Of a stretch of DNA of 64,000 nucleotides, positions 9,011-16,473 are shown in pieces (positions within the stretch are counted from its first letter, which is position 1; each line of letters starts with the position of its first letter). The notes under the pieces were generated by a model. That model did not search any database. It saw nothing but the letters and a program-made list of their open reading frames with translations, and was not told the DNA's origin. The translations under genes and the position numbers were made by a program. The stretch is from Candidatus Pelagibacter communis (GTDB taxonomy: Bacteria; Pseudomonadota; Alphaproteobacteria; Pelagibacterales; Pelagibacteraceae), in the NCBI RefSeq assembly GCF_001180105.1, contig NZ_CVSO01000002.1, positions 124,001 to 188,000 of the forward strand, in the 5' to 3' direction.

Positions 9011-9796
9011 ATGAAAAATATTGAATTTTACAGATTTTTAATCTCTTTAGCTAAAGACTTAAATAGATTTTACAAAAAGAATTTAAACAAACCTTTTAAG
9101 GCCATTAACAAAGGTAAAGGCTCTAAATATGACCCGGTCACTATAGCTGATAAAAAATTTGAAAAATTCATAAGATCAAAGATTTATAAAAGATACCCAA
9201 CTCATTCTATCGTTGGCGAAGAATTTGGAAAGAAAGAAACTAAAAGTGACTACTCTTGGATAATAGATCCAATTGATGGGACAAGATCTTTTGTAATTGG
9301 AAATCCTTCGTGGAGTAATCTTGTAGCTGTTTGTTATAAAGGACAACCAATTTTTGGGTTAGCAAATTTTCCTGAACTAAATAAATTTTATATAAATAAA
9401 AACACTAAAGAGGCTTTTTTATTTAGGGATAACAAAAAGACAAAATTAAGATCCTCAAAAGAAAAAAATTTTAAAAAGATAAAACTTTCTGGAAATTTTC
9501 ATGGTCATTTTTCTTTGGAAAAGCTCAAGAAAGTTAAAAAAATTCTACCTATGATGCAATTTCCTTGCATGGATGCATTAAGTTATTCTCACTTTTGCGA
9601 GGGTAAAATCGATGTTGTCTTCCAATGTGGAAACAAAATTTGGGATATTTTTCCATTGATACCAATCATAAGGGCTTCAGGTGGAATAGTAACAAATTGG
9701 AAAAATCAATTTAACTTTAAAAGTGGAAATGTTTTGGTCTCTCCAAACAAAATCTTGCACTCTAAGATGCTTAAAATGCTTAGACCCCTAAATTAA
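9011..9796 (+). CDS. Inositol-monophosphatase-family phosphatase, HisN-like
   Basis: A 261-residue Mg-dependent phosphatase. Metal ligands are visible as E70 (VGEEFG) and the DPIDGT motif at 86-91, followed by a C-terminal WDIFPLIPIIRASGG segment that replaces the usual WDxAA. The pattern is closest to HisN-type histidinol-phosphatases of alphaproteobacteria, but inositol-monophosphatase or CysQ-like activity cannot be excluded. It overlaps the convergent epimerase gene by 4 bases, and its ATG is 68 bases from the divergent oxygenase start, so promoters must be compact. Confidence 0.8.
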   Translation: MKNIEFYRFLISLAKDLNRFYKKNLNKPFKAINKGKGSKYDPVTIADKKFEKFIRSKIYKRYPTHSIVGEEFGKKETKSDYSWIIDPIDGTRSFVIGNPSWSNLVAVCYKGQPIFGLANFPELNKFYINKNTKEAFLFRDNKKTKLRSSKEKNFKKIKLSGNFHGHFSLEKLKKVKKILPMMQFPCMDALSYSHFCEGKIDVVFQCGNKIWDIFPLIPIIRASGGIVTNWKNQFNFKSGNVLVSPNKILHSKMLKMLRPLN

Positions 9797-10671
9797 TTAT
9801 TATTAATAAAAGATTTAATATAATCTCTGAGTTTTATTTTACCGAAGTGTTTATAAACTTTATTTGATAAATTCATTGTAGTAAGTGCTGATGCATATCT
9901 TTCACCGGGTCTTTTTGATAAAAGCCTAATTCGTTTTTTAAACATCTTTGCAACTTCTAAAATCGTAAAACTTTGCTTATGGGAAATACTATAATGCCTA
10001 CATAGATTTTTTTTCCAAGCGACATAACAAACATTAACTGTATCATCTATATGTGTAAATCTTCTTGATTGAGATCCTGGTTTAACTACTGGTAAAGCTT
10101 TGTTTTTTCTGTAACAGTTTTCGAATATTCCAATTACAGTAGCCATATTTCCTTTACTAATTTGATTAGGACCATAAACATTATAAAAATAAATAACTTC
10201 ATATTTGAAATTATACCATTTTTTTAAATTCTCTAATAACTCTAAGTTTTTTGATTTTGTAAATGCATACGGAGATAGGTTTTTGTCGTTTCCTTTATTG
10301 CCAAGTGATGCAGATGTTGCGCTGTAAACTAATTTAATCTTATTTTTAAGGCAGAAATTAAAAACTGCATTTGTTCCAATTGAGTTAGATTCAATACATT
10401 TATCCATTTGTAAAAAACTTTGATAAATCCTAGCAAATTCTCCAAAATGAAAAATTGAATGTATTTGTTTTGGATTTAATACTGCTGATATATTTTTTGT
10501 GTGAGCGTTTATGTATTTTATTCGAGAGTCTTTAATATGGTTTTTACGTGAACTTGAACTGTAATCATCTAATGAAATTAGTTTGTATCTTGTTTTTTTT
10601 AAAAGTAATTTTATTAGATTAGTACCAACAAAACCTGCACCACCTGTGATTACTATCTTTTTTGAGCTCAT
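9793..10671 (-). CDS. NAD-dependent epimerase/dehydratase (GalE-like extended SDR)
   Basis: A 292-residue extended short-chain dehydrogenase. The Rossmann motif GGAGFVG is at residues 10-16, the serine of the catalytic triad lies in YSATSASLG, and the YxxxK pair in SPYAFTKSKN. NVYGPNQ and RRFTHIDD, typical of nucleotide-sugar epimerases, are also present. It probably interconverts a UDP-sugar for surface polysaccharide; the exact sugar is unknown. The protein is about 30 residues shorter than typical GalE. It stands alone, convergent with the phosphatase gene and divergent from the AhpD-like gene. Confidence 0.82.
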   Translation of the reverse strand: MSSKKIVITGGAGFVGTNLIKLLLKKTRYKLISLDDYSSSSRKNHIKDSRIKYINAHTKNISAVLNPKQIHSIFHFGEFARIYQSFLQMDKCIESNSIGTNAVFNFCLKNKIKLVYSATSASLGNKGNDKNLSPYAFTKSKNLELLENLKKWYNFKYEVIYFYNVYGPNQISKGNMATVIGIFENCYRKNKALPVVKPGSQSRRFTHIDDTVNVCYVAWKKNLCRHYSISHKQSFTILEVAKMFKKRIRLLSKRPGERYASALTTMNLSNKVYKHFGKIKLRDYIKSFINNN

Positions 10672-10747
10672 TAGCTTTTTATTTATTAATTTAAATATTT
10701 ATTTATGTAAATAACTAAATTAAAATGTATTAAAAAAGAGGGGGAAT

Positions 10748-11140
10748 ATGGAAATTTTTAAACCAATAAATGAAAAAAAAGCAAATTCAAAAGTTAAAAG
10801 AATTTTTAATGAAATTAAGAAAACTAGAAAAATTACTAAAATTCCAAATTTTTGGAAATCTATAGCACATAACCCACAACTTTTAGAGAGAACATGGAAT
10901 AATCTTAAACAAATTATGAAAGATGGTGCACTAGACTCAGTTACCAAAGAATTAATTTATGTTGCTGTATCAATTACAAATAGCTGCAGTTATTGTACTA
11001 GATCACATACTTTTGCTGCTAAAAAAAAGGGCGCATCTGACGAGATGATTAAAGAGATGATAGATGTAGTTGGTATTGCTAATCAAAACAATAAACTTGT
11101 TGAAGCGTATCAAGTTGAGGTAGATAAAATTTATAAATAA
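10748..11140 (+). CDS. Carboxymuconolactone decarboxylase family / AhpD-like peroxidase
   Basis: A 130-residue all-helical protein with the AhpD-type redox centre C80-S-Y-C83-x-x-x-H87 preceded by E68. Such proteins reduce peroxides or serve as thiol partners in antioxidant systems. A strong ribosome-binding site (GAGGGGG, 10738-10744) precedes the ATG, suggesting good expression. The SMR-type gene follows after 3 bases and is probably co-translated. There is no AhpC gene next to it, so its electron donor is not shown by context. Confidence 0.85.
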   Translation: MEIFKPINEKKANSKVKRIFNEIKKTRKITKIPNFWKSIAHNPQLLERTWNNLKQIMKDGALDSVTKELIYVAVSITNSCSYCTRSHTFAAKKKGASDEMIKEMIDVVGIANQNNKLVEAYQVEVDKIYK

Positions 11141-11143
11141 ACT

Positions 11144-11479
11144 ATGACGAATATTCTTGGATATGCATATCTTTTGTTAGCTGTAATATTAGGAATTACT
11201 TCTAATGGCTTTTTAAAAACTACTAATGGATTTACAAACCTTGTACCAACCGCAATGTGTATAATAACAATTGTTCTTTGTATATTTTTTCTAGCAAAAG
11301 CAATGATGACAATACCTGTTGGTTTTACTTACGCAACATATGGAGGTTTAACTATAACTGCCGTAACAATATTCGGAATATTGAAATATAATCAGGTTCC
11401 AAACATATACGGAATTATAGGTATTTCTTTGATTATAATTGGTGTGATACTGGTTAATTTTTTAGGCAAAACAAACTAA
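11144..11479 (+). CDS. SMR (EmrE/SugE-like) family membrane protein lacking the essential glutamate
   Basis: A 111-residue, four-helix protein that aligns end to end with small multidrug resistance transporters: Y7/Y9 and K25-x-x-N-G29-F30 match Y4/Y6, K22 and G26-F27 of EmrE, and IPVGFTYATYGG matches helix 3. However, the proton- and substrate-coupling Glu14 of EmrE aligns with Gly17 here, W63 aligns with Tyr, and the whole protein has no Asp or Glu. Proton antiport by the EmrE mechanism is therefore unlikely; it may be a channel, a subunit, or use another coupling. It follows the AhpD-like gene by 3 bases. Confidence 0.75.
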   Translation: MTNILGYAYLLLAVILGITSNGFLKTTNGFTNLVPTAMCIITIVLCIFFLAKAMMTIPVGFTYATYGGLTITAVTIFGILKYNQVPNIYGIIGISLIIIGVILVNFLGKTN

Positions 11480-11481
11480 AT

Positions 11482-11703
11482 TTATTTAGTAATCTTATCC
11501 ACAAAATTTTTAGTTATTGGACCAACTACCAAGGCAGCTACAATTGCAATAGGAAGACTAACTACCCAAGCTTTCAAAAATCTATTTATGTATTCACTAT
11601 CCATCCCTGTGTTAATGTACGTGATGATTAGTGTCATCATAAGGCTCATTCCAAAGCCCATGATTAAGATAAATAATAAATTAGAATATTTTTTTGGAAA
11701 CAT
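11482..11703 (-). CDS. DUF2798 family small membrane protein
   Basis: A 73-residue protein with two hydrophobic helices separated by a short loop (YINTGMDSEYINRFLKAW), ending in a basic VGPITKNFVDKITK tail. This matches the two-helix DUF2798 layout. Function unknown. It lies 18 bases downstream of another small membrane protein gene on the same strand, so both probably share a transcript with the DUF1330 gene upstream. It is convergent with the SMR-type gene, with only 2 bases between stops. Confidence 0.75.
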   Translation of the reverse strand: MFPKKYSNLLFILIMGFGMSLMMTLIITYINTGMDSEYINRFLKAWVVSLPIAIVAALVVGPITKNFVDKITK

Positions 11704-11721
11704 TCGATAATTTATTAATTT

Positions 11722-12138
11722 CTATACGTAAATTTTATCAGCTAATCCGTAACAAAGAACAGCGCTAATAATAACCAGAACTAATGGGGCATATATTCCA
11801 TCATTTCTAGTTTTCTCAGTCAAACCAGTTTTATCAATTTTTAAAGTATAAAAATTTGCACATAATATTGTGACATTAATTATAAAAACTAAATTAAAAA
11901 ATGCCCAAGTAGCATCTAAACCACCCGATCTTATGAAAGCGATATATATTGCCATTAAAACCATTGCAATCATGAACGAACCAGCAAATCTTGTTATTAA
12001 AGTAGCTGTTTTATCTACTCCTCTACCTTCAAGAAATTTTTGAGTTCCGAAAACCAATTGGAATGCGTAGCTTCCAACAATAATGAAATGAACTAAGTAT
12101 ATTATTAAGTAAAATATATTTCCAAACTTATCTATCAT
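11722..12138 (-). CDS. Hypothetical four-helix membrane protein
   Basis: A 138-residue protein with about four membrane spans (residues 8-30, 45-70, 75-97, 115-135). I do not recognise a family with confidence. A good Shine-Dalgarno (AAGGAG, 5 bases before the ATG on the minus strand) supports translation. It sits between a DUF1330 gene and a DUF2798 gene in one direction with gaps of 13 and 18 bases, so it is part of a three-gene transcript of small proteins. Confidence 0.7.
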   Translation of the reverse strand: MIDKFGNIFYLIIYLVHFIIVGSYAFQLVFGTQKFLEGRGVDKTATLITRFAGSFMIAMVLMAIYIAFIRSGGLDATWAFFNLVFIINVTILCANFYTLKIDKTGLTEKTRNDGIYAPLVLVIISAVLCYGLADKIYV

Positions 12139-12151
12139 GTTATCTCCTTTT

Positions 12152-12439
12152 TTATATCCCTTTAATAATTATTATATTACCTTCAGATCCCTTTTGGCGC
12201 AATTCCTTTAATGGCTTGTATAGGTCAGAGTTGTACCATTCTAACGCTTTTTCATAAGTTGGAAATTGAATAATTACATTTCTTGTGAAATCCCACTTTC
12301 CTTGCATTGATTTAAACTCTCCAGCTCTAACCAAGTACTTACCACCAAATTTTTTTACAGATTCAGGCACTGTTTCAGCATAAAGCTTAAAATTTTCTTT
12401 GTCTGTCATGTTGAGTTGAGCTATTAGGTAGCCGCTCAT
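12152..12439 (-). CDS. DUF1330 family protein
   Basis: A 95-residue protein with the DUF1330 ferredoxin-like pattern: GYLIAQLNMTD at the start, a GGKYLVRAGEF strand, a central VIIQFPTYEKALEWYNS segment and a short final strand. Members are small dimeric alpha/beta-barrel-type proteins of unknown function. First recognisable member of the minus-strand group running to 11482; a 29-codon membrane peptide ORF precedes it by 3 bases. Confidence 0.85.
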   Translation of the reverse strand: MSGYLIAQLNMTDKENFKLYAETVPESVKKFGGKYLVRAGEFKSMQGKWDFTRNVIIQFPTYEKALEWYNSDLYKPLKELRQKGSEGNIIIIKGI

Positions 12440-12442
12440 TTG

Positions 12443-12532
12443 CTAAAATGCCAAAGCTAATGAAAAAATAAATAAACTGAACAGTATGATTAATAAAAAT
12501 GAGAAGAAATTTTTTTTAAGTAGTTCGTTCAT
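12443..12532 (-). CDS. Possible 29-residue single-helix membrane peptide
   Basis: A short ORF ending 3 bases before the DUF1330 start on the same strand. It encodes a charged N-terminus (MNELLKKN) followed by an uninterrupted hydrophobic helix of about 20 residues. Position and topology suggest a small membrane peptide in the same transcript, but no Shine-Dalgarno is visible and an AT-rich stretch can produce such an ORF by chance. No function can be assigned. Confidence 0.35.
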   Translation of the reverse strand: MNELLKKNFFSFLLIILFSLFIFSLALAF

Positions 12533-12609
12533 AATCTTAAATAATAAAATTATTTAACTACAATATTATTGTTATGTAAAAGAATTATTAAAAAGTGCGC
12601 GAAAAAAAA

Positions 12610-13611
12610 TTAAATCCAAGCGGGAATTGGAAGACCTTTTTCTTGTAAAAACTTCTTATTAAACAGCTTAGAGTTGTATTTATCTGATCTGTCACAAAGA
12701 ATAGTAACAATTGTCTTACCCGGTCCTAATTTTTTACCAAGTCTAATAGCTCCAGCAATATTTACACCACAACTTGTACCTAAACTTAAACCTTCGTTTT
12801 GAATTAGGTCATATAACACTGGTAAAGACTCTTTATCTTCAATTGAGAAGGCACCATCAATTTTTGCTTCAGCAAAATTAGCTGTAACTCTACTAGATCC
12901 TATACCTTCAGTTATAGAATTACCTTCACCTTTTAATTCCCCATTTTGAATGTAGTTATAAAGGCATGATCCAGCAGGATCTGATAAATAAATCTTAATA
13001 TTTTTGTTTTTTTCTTTCAAAAAACTACTTACACCAGCAATAGTTCCACCTGTGCCTGATGAACAAACAAAACCATCAACCTTTCCATCAGTTTGCATCC
13101 ATATTTCTGGCCCTGTCGTCTCATAATGTCCTTTAGAATTAGCGGTATTATCAAATTGATTAGCCCAAACCACTCCGTGATTGTTGCTACTCTTTAATTC
13201 ATCCGCAAGTCTACCCGCTACTTTTACATAATTGCCATCATCTTTGTATGGTTTAGGGGGGACTAACCTTAAATCAGCTCCCATGTTCTTTAACATATCT
13301 TTTTTTTCCTGAGTTTGATTATCATTCATCACAATAATTGTCTTATACCCAATAGAATTTCCTATTAAGCAAAGACCAATACCAGTGTTACCTGCGGTAC
13401 CTTCAACAATCGTTCCACCTTTTGAAATTAATTTTTTTTCTTGAGCGTCTTTAATCAATGCTAAGGCCGCTCTATCTTTTACGGATCCACCTGGATTTAA
13501 GTATTCTGCTTTGCCATAAATGTTGCATCCAGTAATTTCGGATGCAGCTCTTAACTTAACTAATGGTGTATTTCCAATTCCCTCAATAAAATTATTTTGA
13601 GCATTTTTCAT
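12610..13611 (-). CDS. cysK: Cysteine synthase (O-acetylserine sulfhydrylase)
   Basis: PLP-dependent enzyme that makes cysteine from O-acetylserine and sulfide. GIGNTPLVKL opens the domain, the PLP lysine is in NPGGSVKDR, the phosphate-binding loop is GTAGNTGIG, and GTGGTIAGV follows. The chosen ATG at 13611 lies 1 base after the cysE stop; a GTG at 13626 would add five residues and overlap cysE by 14 bases but lacks support. cysE is immediately upstream, forming the usual cysE-cysK pair whose products assemble into the cysteine synthase complex. A cysteine-rich ORF precedes the pair and could regulate it. Confidence 0.93.
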   Translation of the reverse strand: MKNAQNNFIEGIGNTPLVKLRAASEITGCNIYGKAEYLNPGGSVKDRAALALIKDAQEKKLISKGGTIVEGTAGNTGIGLCLIGNSIGYKTIIVMNDNQTQEKKDMLKNMGADLRLVPPKPYKDDGNYVKVAGRLADELKSSNNHGVVWANQFDNTANSKGHYETTGPEIWMQTDGKVDGFVCSSGTGGTIAGVSSFLKEKNKNIKIYLSDPAGSCLYNYIQNGELKGEGNSITEGIGSSRVTANFAEAKIDGAFSIEDKESLPVLYDLIQNEGLSLGTSCGVNIAGAIRLGKKLGPGKTIVTILCDRSDKYNSKLFNKKFLQEKGLPIPAWI

Positions 13612-13612
13612 A

Positions 13613-14194
13613 TCAACTTTTATCACTTTCAGAAGTTATACCATAAGGTTTAAAGTTCTCATCCGAACCAGAAGTTTCAGCAACATTTTTCGCTGGTATT
13701 CCAACCATCACTGCATTTTCTGGAACATCTTTTGTGACAACTGCGTTTGCACCAATTTTTGCGTTTTTGCCAACAGTTACTGGCCCAAGTATTTGTGCAC
13801 CAGACCCAACTACAACATTATCTTTAAGTGTTGGATGTCTTTTAATATTTCTTTGTTCATTTGAGTTTACGCTTGGTGAGATGCCACCTAACGTTGCCAT
13901 ATGATAGATTGTTACATTATCCCCAATTTCTGAAGTTTCACCAATCACAACTCCCATTCCGTGATCTATAAATAAATTTTTCCCAATATTGGCTCTTGGA
14001 TGAATTTCTATACCAGTTAAAAATCTTGAAAATTGAGAAATTATTCTTGCAACTAAATGAAATTTTGCAATTGCAAAAAAATTTGCAATTTTGTGAAAAA
14101 AAACAGCCTTAGCACCAGGATAAGTTAAGATAATACTTAACTTTGATTTGGCAGCCGGATCTCTCTTAATTATAGACTCTAAAAATTCATTCAT
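13613..14194 (-). CDS. cysE: Serine O-acetyltransferase
   Basis: A 193-residue left-handed beta-helix acetyltransferase that makes O-acetylserine from serine and acetyl-CoA. Recognised by [13 protein letters not shown], the hexapeptide-repeat core, and [20 protein letters not shown] near the end. It is the short (EpsC-like) form without the long N-terminal SATase domain. It is followed directly by cysK and preceded, 25 bases upstream, by a 38-codon ORF with twelve cysteine codons. No Shine-Dalgarno is evident in that gap, so translation may depend on coupling to the upstream ORF, which is inference. Confidence 0.92.
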   Translation of the reverse strand: MNEFLESIIKRDPAAKSKLSIILTYPGAKAVFFHKIANFFAIAKFHLVARIISQFSRFLTGIEIHPRANIGKNLFIDHGMGVVIGETSEIGDNVTIYHMATLGGISPSVNSNEQRNIKRHPTLKDNVVVGSGAQILGPVTVGKNAKIGANAVVTKDVPENAVMVGIPAKNVAETSGSDENFKPYGITSESDKS

Positions 14195-14209
14195 AATTTT
14201 GTGAAATTA

Positions 14210-14225
14210 AATTAGCTTACTAATT
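14210..14225 (-). promoter_or_regulatory. Small inverted repeat over the stop of the Cys-rich ORF
   Basis: AATTAG (14210-14215) and CTAATT (14220-14225) are a perfect 6-base inverted repeat with a 4-base loop, overlapping the ORF's last Asn codon and stop, 16 bases before cysE. It is AT-rich and weak alone. It is noted because a ribosome paused on the preceding Cys codons would cover it. Confidence 0.25.
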
Positions 14226-14336
14226 GCAACAACAGCAAACACTTTCAGGTTTGCAATTACATTGCATATCCCCATCGCAAGCACATGTGTCGTTAGTACA
14301 GTTTGTGCAAATACATTTTGAATTGTCGCAAGCCAT
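14220..14336 (-). CDS. Cysteine-rich 38-residue ORF upstream of cysE-cysK (leader peptide or metallothionein)
   Basis: ATG at 14336, TAG at 14222-14220. Twelve of the 38 residues are cysteine, at 3, 8, 10, 13, 18, 20, 26, 28 and 34-37, ending CCCC-Asn-stop. It begins MACDNSKCICTNC, which contains a CxCxxC metal-thiolate motif. Two readings are open: a cysteine-sensing leader peptide for cysE-cysK, by analogy with polycysteine short ORFs that attenuate sulfur operons in mycobacteria, or a small metallothionein. The gap to cysE is 25 bases. No Shine-Dalgarno is visible, but a possible promoter (TTGATT, 16 bases, TATATA) would place the transcript start at the ATG. Such cysteine density is very unlikely by chance in AT-rich DNA. 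Confidence 0.75.
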   Translation of the reverse strand: MACDNSKCICTNCTNDTCACDGDMQCNCKPESVCCCCN

Positions 14337-14342
14337 AATTAA

Positions 14343-14370
14343 TATATAGAGCTAATAACTGAATAATCAA
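14343..14370 (-). promoter_or_regulatory. Possible promoter giving a leaderless Cys-rich ORF transcript
   Basis: On the minus strand, TTGATT (14370-14365) is followed after 16 bases by TATATA (14348-14343). A start 7 bases after the -10 falls on the A of the ATG at 14336. In AT-rich DNA such matches are easy to find, so this is suggestive only. Confidence 0.35.
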
Positions 14371-14386
14371 CCCAAATTTTGTCGCT

Positions 14387-15079
14387 TTAAATTTGATTTA
14401 AAGTAAGACCTTTTACGTTTGCAGGTACAGCCACATCCATCATTTTTGGATTAGCTAATTTTAAATTATTCATAATCTCTACATATTGATCTATTGAATT
14501 TACTTGTAATCTTGGATTATTTTTTATTTCATTTCCAATTGTAGAATTTTTTTTCCCATTATAATCATGCGCAGGAAAAACTATTGTACTTTCTGGAAGT
14601 TTAAGCAATTTATTAAACAATGAATCGTATTGTTGTTTAGCATTTCCATTTTGAAAATCAGTTCTTCCAGTCCCATTAATTAATAAAGTGTCTCCAGTGA
14701 AAACTCTGTCCTCCATTAAAAAACTATACGAACAATCTGTATGTCCAGGAGTGTACAAAACTTTTAATTCAATACCATCTAATTTAATTTTTTCATTTTC
14801 TTTCACTCTTAAATCAACAACTTCAGATTTAGAATTTTCACCCATTATTTTTGTACAACTAGTTCTTTTACTTAACTCATTAAGTCCAGTAATATGATCA
14901 GCATGAATATGTGTATCAATTACTTTTACTAATTTTAATTTTAGTTTTTCTAAAAGTTTTAGGTATTCTTCAGTGTGTTCTATTACCGGATCGATTATTA
15001 AAGCTTCACGACCCTCTCCACTTGACAGTATGTACGTATAGGTTGAAGACTTATTATCAAATAGTTGTTCAAAAATCAT
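14387..15079 (-). CDS. MBL-fold persulfide dioxygenase (ETHE1-like)
   Basis: A metallo-beta-lactamase-fold enzyme that oxidises glutathione persulfide to sulfite in ETHE1-type proteins. Metal-binding THIHADH is at residues 56-62, PGHTDCS near 111-117, TGDTL near 130 and PAHDYNG near 176. The GRTDFQNG segment is characteristic of ETHE1/Blh sulfur dioxygenases rather than glyoxalase II. I chose the ATG at 15079 (MIFEQLFDNKSSTYTY), which matches the usual family N-terminus; an in-frame ATG at 15118 would add 13 residues. It heads the minus-strand sulfur group that includes cysE and cysK and is divergent from the peroxiredoxin. Confidence 0.82.
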   Translation of the reverse strand: MIFEQLFDNKSSTYTYILSSGEGREALIIDPVIEHTEEYLKLLEKLKLKLVKVIDTHIHADHITGLNELSKRTSCTKIMGENSKSEVVDLRVKENEKIKLDGIELKVLYTPGHTDCSYSFLMEDRVFTGDTLLINGTGRTDFQNGNAKQQYDSLFNKLLKLPESTIVFPAHDYNGKKNSTIGNEIKNNPRLQVNSIDQYVEIMNNLKLANPKMMDVAVPANVKGLTLNQI

Positions 15080-15102
15080 ATTAATAATCATCTTATAAAA
15101 AA

Positions 15103-15131
15103 TTGCATAGCAAATCAATCTTGCATATAAT
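15103..15131 (+). promoter_or_regulatory. Sigma70-type promoter for the peroxiredoxin gene
   Basis: TTGCAT (15103-15108), 17-base spacer, TATAAT (15126-15131). The predicted transcript start near 15138 leaves a short leader containing the AAGGAG ribosome-binding site before the ATG at 15155. Confidence 0.6.
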
Positions 15132-15154
15132 TTGATTTTAAAAAGGAGATGTAA

Positions 15155-15817
15155 ATGACTCTAAAAATAAATAGTTTAGCGCCTGACTTTAAAGCTAAAA
15201 CAACAGTTGGTGATATTTCGTTTCATGAATGGCTAGGTGATAGTTGGGGTGTCTTATTTTCACACCCAAAAGACTTCACACCTGTTTGCACAACAGAATT
15301 AGGTTCTCTTGCAAAATTAAAACCTGAATTTGAAAAAAGAAATGTAAAGGTAATAGGTCTAAGTGTTGATCCAGTTTCAGATCACGTAAAGTGGTTAGAA
15401 GATATAAAAGATGTAACTGGAAAAAAACCAGACTATCCAATCATAGCTGATGAAGATCTTAAAATTGCAAAACTTTATAACATGTTAGAAGGTGATGCAG
15501 GAACTACTTCAATGGGCAGAACTGCTGTTGACAATCAAACAGTTAGAACAGTTTTCATTATAAGACCTGATAAAAGAATTGGTTTGTTCTTAACTTATCC
15601 AATGGCAACTGGAAGGAACTTTATGGAATTATTGAGATCAATAGACTCAATGCAGTTAACTGCAAAACATAAAGTAGCAACTCCAGCTGATTGGAAAAAA
15701 GGTGAGGAAGTTATCATTGTACCTGCTGTTAAGGATGATGAAGCTAAAAAATTGTTTCCTAAAGGTTGGAATGCAATTAAACCTTATTTAAGAAAAGTTC
15801 CAGATCCGTCTAAGTAG
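15155..15817 (+). CDS. 1-Cys peroxiredoxin (Prx6 family)
   Basis: A 220-residue AhpC/TSA-fold peroxidase. The peroxidatic cysteine is C45 in HPKDFTPVCTTELG, and the extended C-terminal domain (KVATPADWKKGEE, then LFPKGW) identifies the Prx6/1-Cys group. It reduces hydroperoxides using an external thiol donor. A strong Shine-Dalgarno (AAAGGAGATG) and a near-consensus promoter indicate high expression. It is divergent from the persulfide dioxygenase, so thiol and sulfur redox genes cluster here. A methyltransferase gene follows almost immediately. Confidence 0.92.
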   Translation: MTLKINSLAPDFKAKTTVGDISFHEWLGDSWGVLFSHPKDFTPVCTTELGSLAKLKPEFEKRNVKVIGLSVDPVSDHVKWLEDIKDVTGKKPDYPIIADEDLKIAKLYNMLEGDAGTTSMGRTAVDNQTVRTVFIIRPDKRIGLFLTYPMATGRNFMELLRSIDSMQLTAKHKVATPADWKKGEEVIIVPAVKDDEAKKLFPKGWNAIKPYLRKVPDPSK

Positions 15818-15818
15818 A

Positions 15819-16472
15819 TTGGACAAAAAACTTTTAAACCAACAATCTCAGCATTGGGAAAAAAGTTTCTCAAGTAAGCCTGAGATGTTCGGTTCTGAAC
15901 CAAGCCACTCTGCAAAAATAGCCTTAGAAAATTTTAAGAAAAATAATATAAAACATATTATTGAACTTGGTGCAGGACTAGGACGAGATACTATTTATTT
16001 TGCTAAAAATTCTATTAAAGTAACAGCATTAGATTACAGTCCATCTGCAATTAAAATTATCAAAGATAAATCAAGCAATTTGAGATTGACTGATTTTATA
16101 AATGTTCAAACACATGATTTAAGACAAAAATTAAATTTTAAAGATAATAGTTTTGAAGGTTGTTACTCTCATATGCTTTATTGTATGGCTTTCACATACT
16201 CTGAATTAGAAAATTTAAATAATGAGATCTGCAGAGTTTTGAAAAAAGATTCTCTAAATATTTATACAGCGAGAAACTATAGAGATGCTGACTATAAAAA
16301 GGGGATATATCATGGAGAAGATTTATACGAAATGAATGGATATATTGTTCATTATTTTTCAGATGAAAAAATTAAAAAATTATTAATAGGATTTAAAAAC
16401 TTAAGTATCAATCATTTTGATGAAGGAAGTTTTCCTAGAAAATTATCATTAGTTATTAATCAAAAAATTTAA
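15819..16472 (+). CDS. Class I SAM-dependent methyltransferase
   Basis: A 217-residue protein with a complete class I fold: IIELGAGLGRDTIYFA (motif I, about residues 47-62), VTALDYSPSAI, then a CYSHMLYCMAFTY segment and LSLVINQK at the end. Substrate unknown. The start appears to be TTG at 15819, 1 base after the peroxiredoxin stop, because residues before the first internal ATG (NQQSQHWEKSFSSKPE) look like genuine family sequence. LysE follows after 1 base, so this is a tight three-gene operon with the peroxiredoxin. Confidence 0.82.
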   Translation: MDKKLLNQQSQHWEKSFSSKPEMFGSEPSHSAKIALENFKKNNIKHIIELGAGLGRDTIYFAKNSIKVTALDYSPSAIKIIKDKSSNLRLTDFINVQTHDLRQKLNFKDNSFEGCYSHMLYCMAFTYSELENLNNEICRVLKKDSLNIYTARNYRDADYKKGIYHGEDLYEMNGYIVHYFSDEKIKKLLIGFKNLSINHFDEGSFPRKLSLVINQKI

Positions 16473-16473
16473 T

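Noticed and set aside
11495-11503. TTATCCACA, a perfect DnaA-box sequence
   Set aside because: It lies inside the DUF2798 coding region, is isolated, and by hand estimate about one such 9-mer is expected by chance in a 64-kb AT-rich window on both strands.
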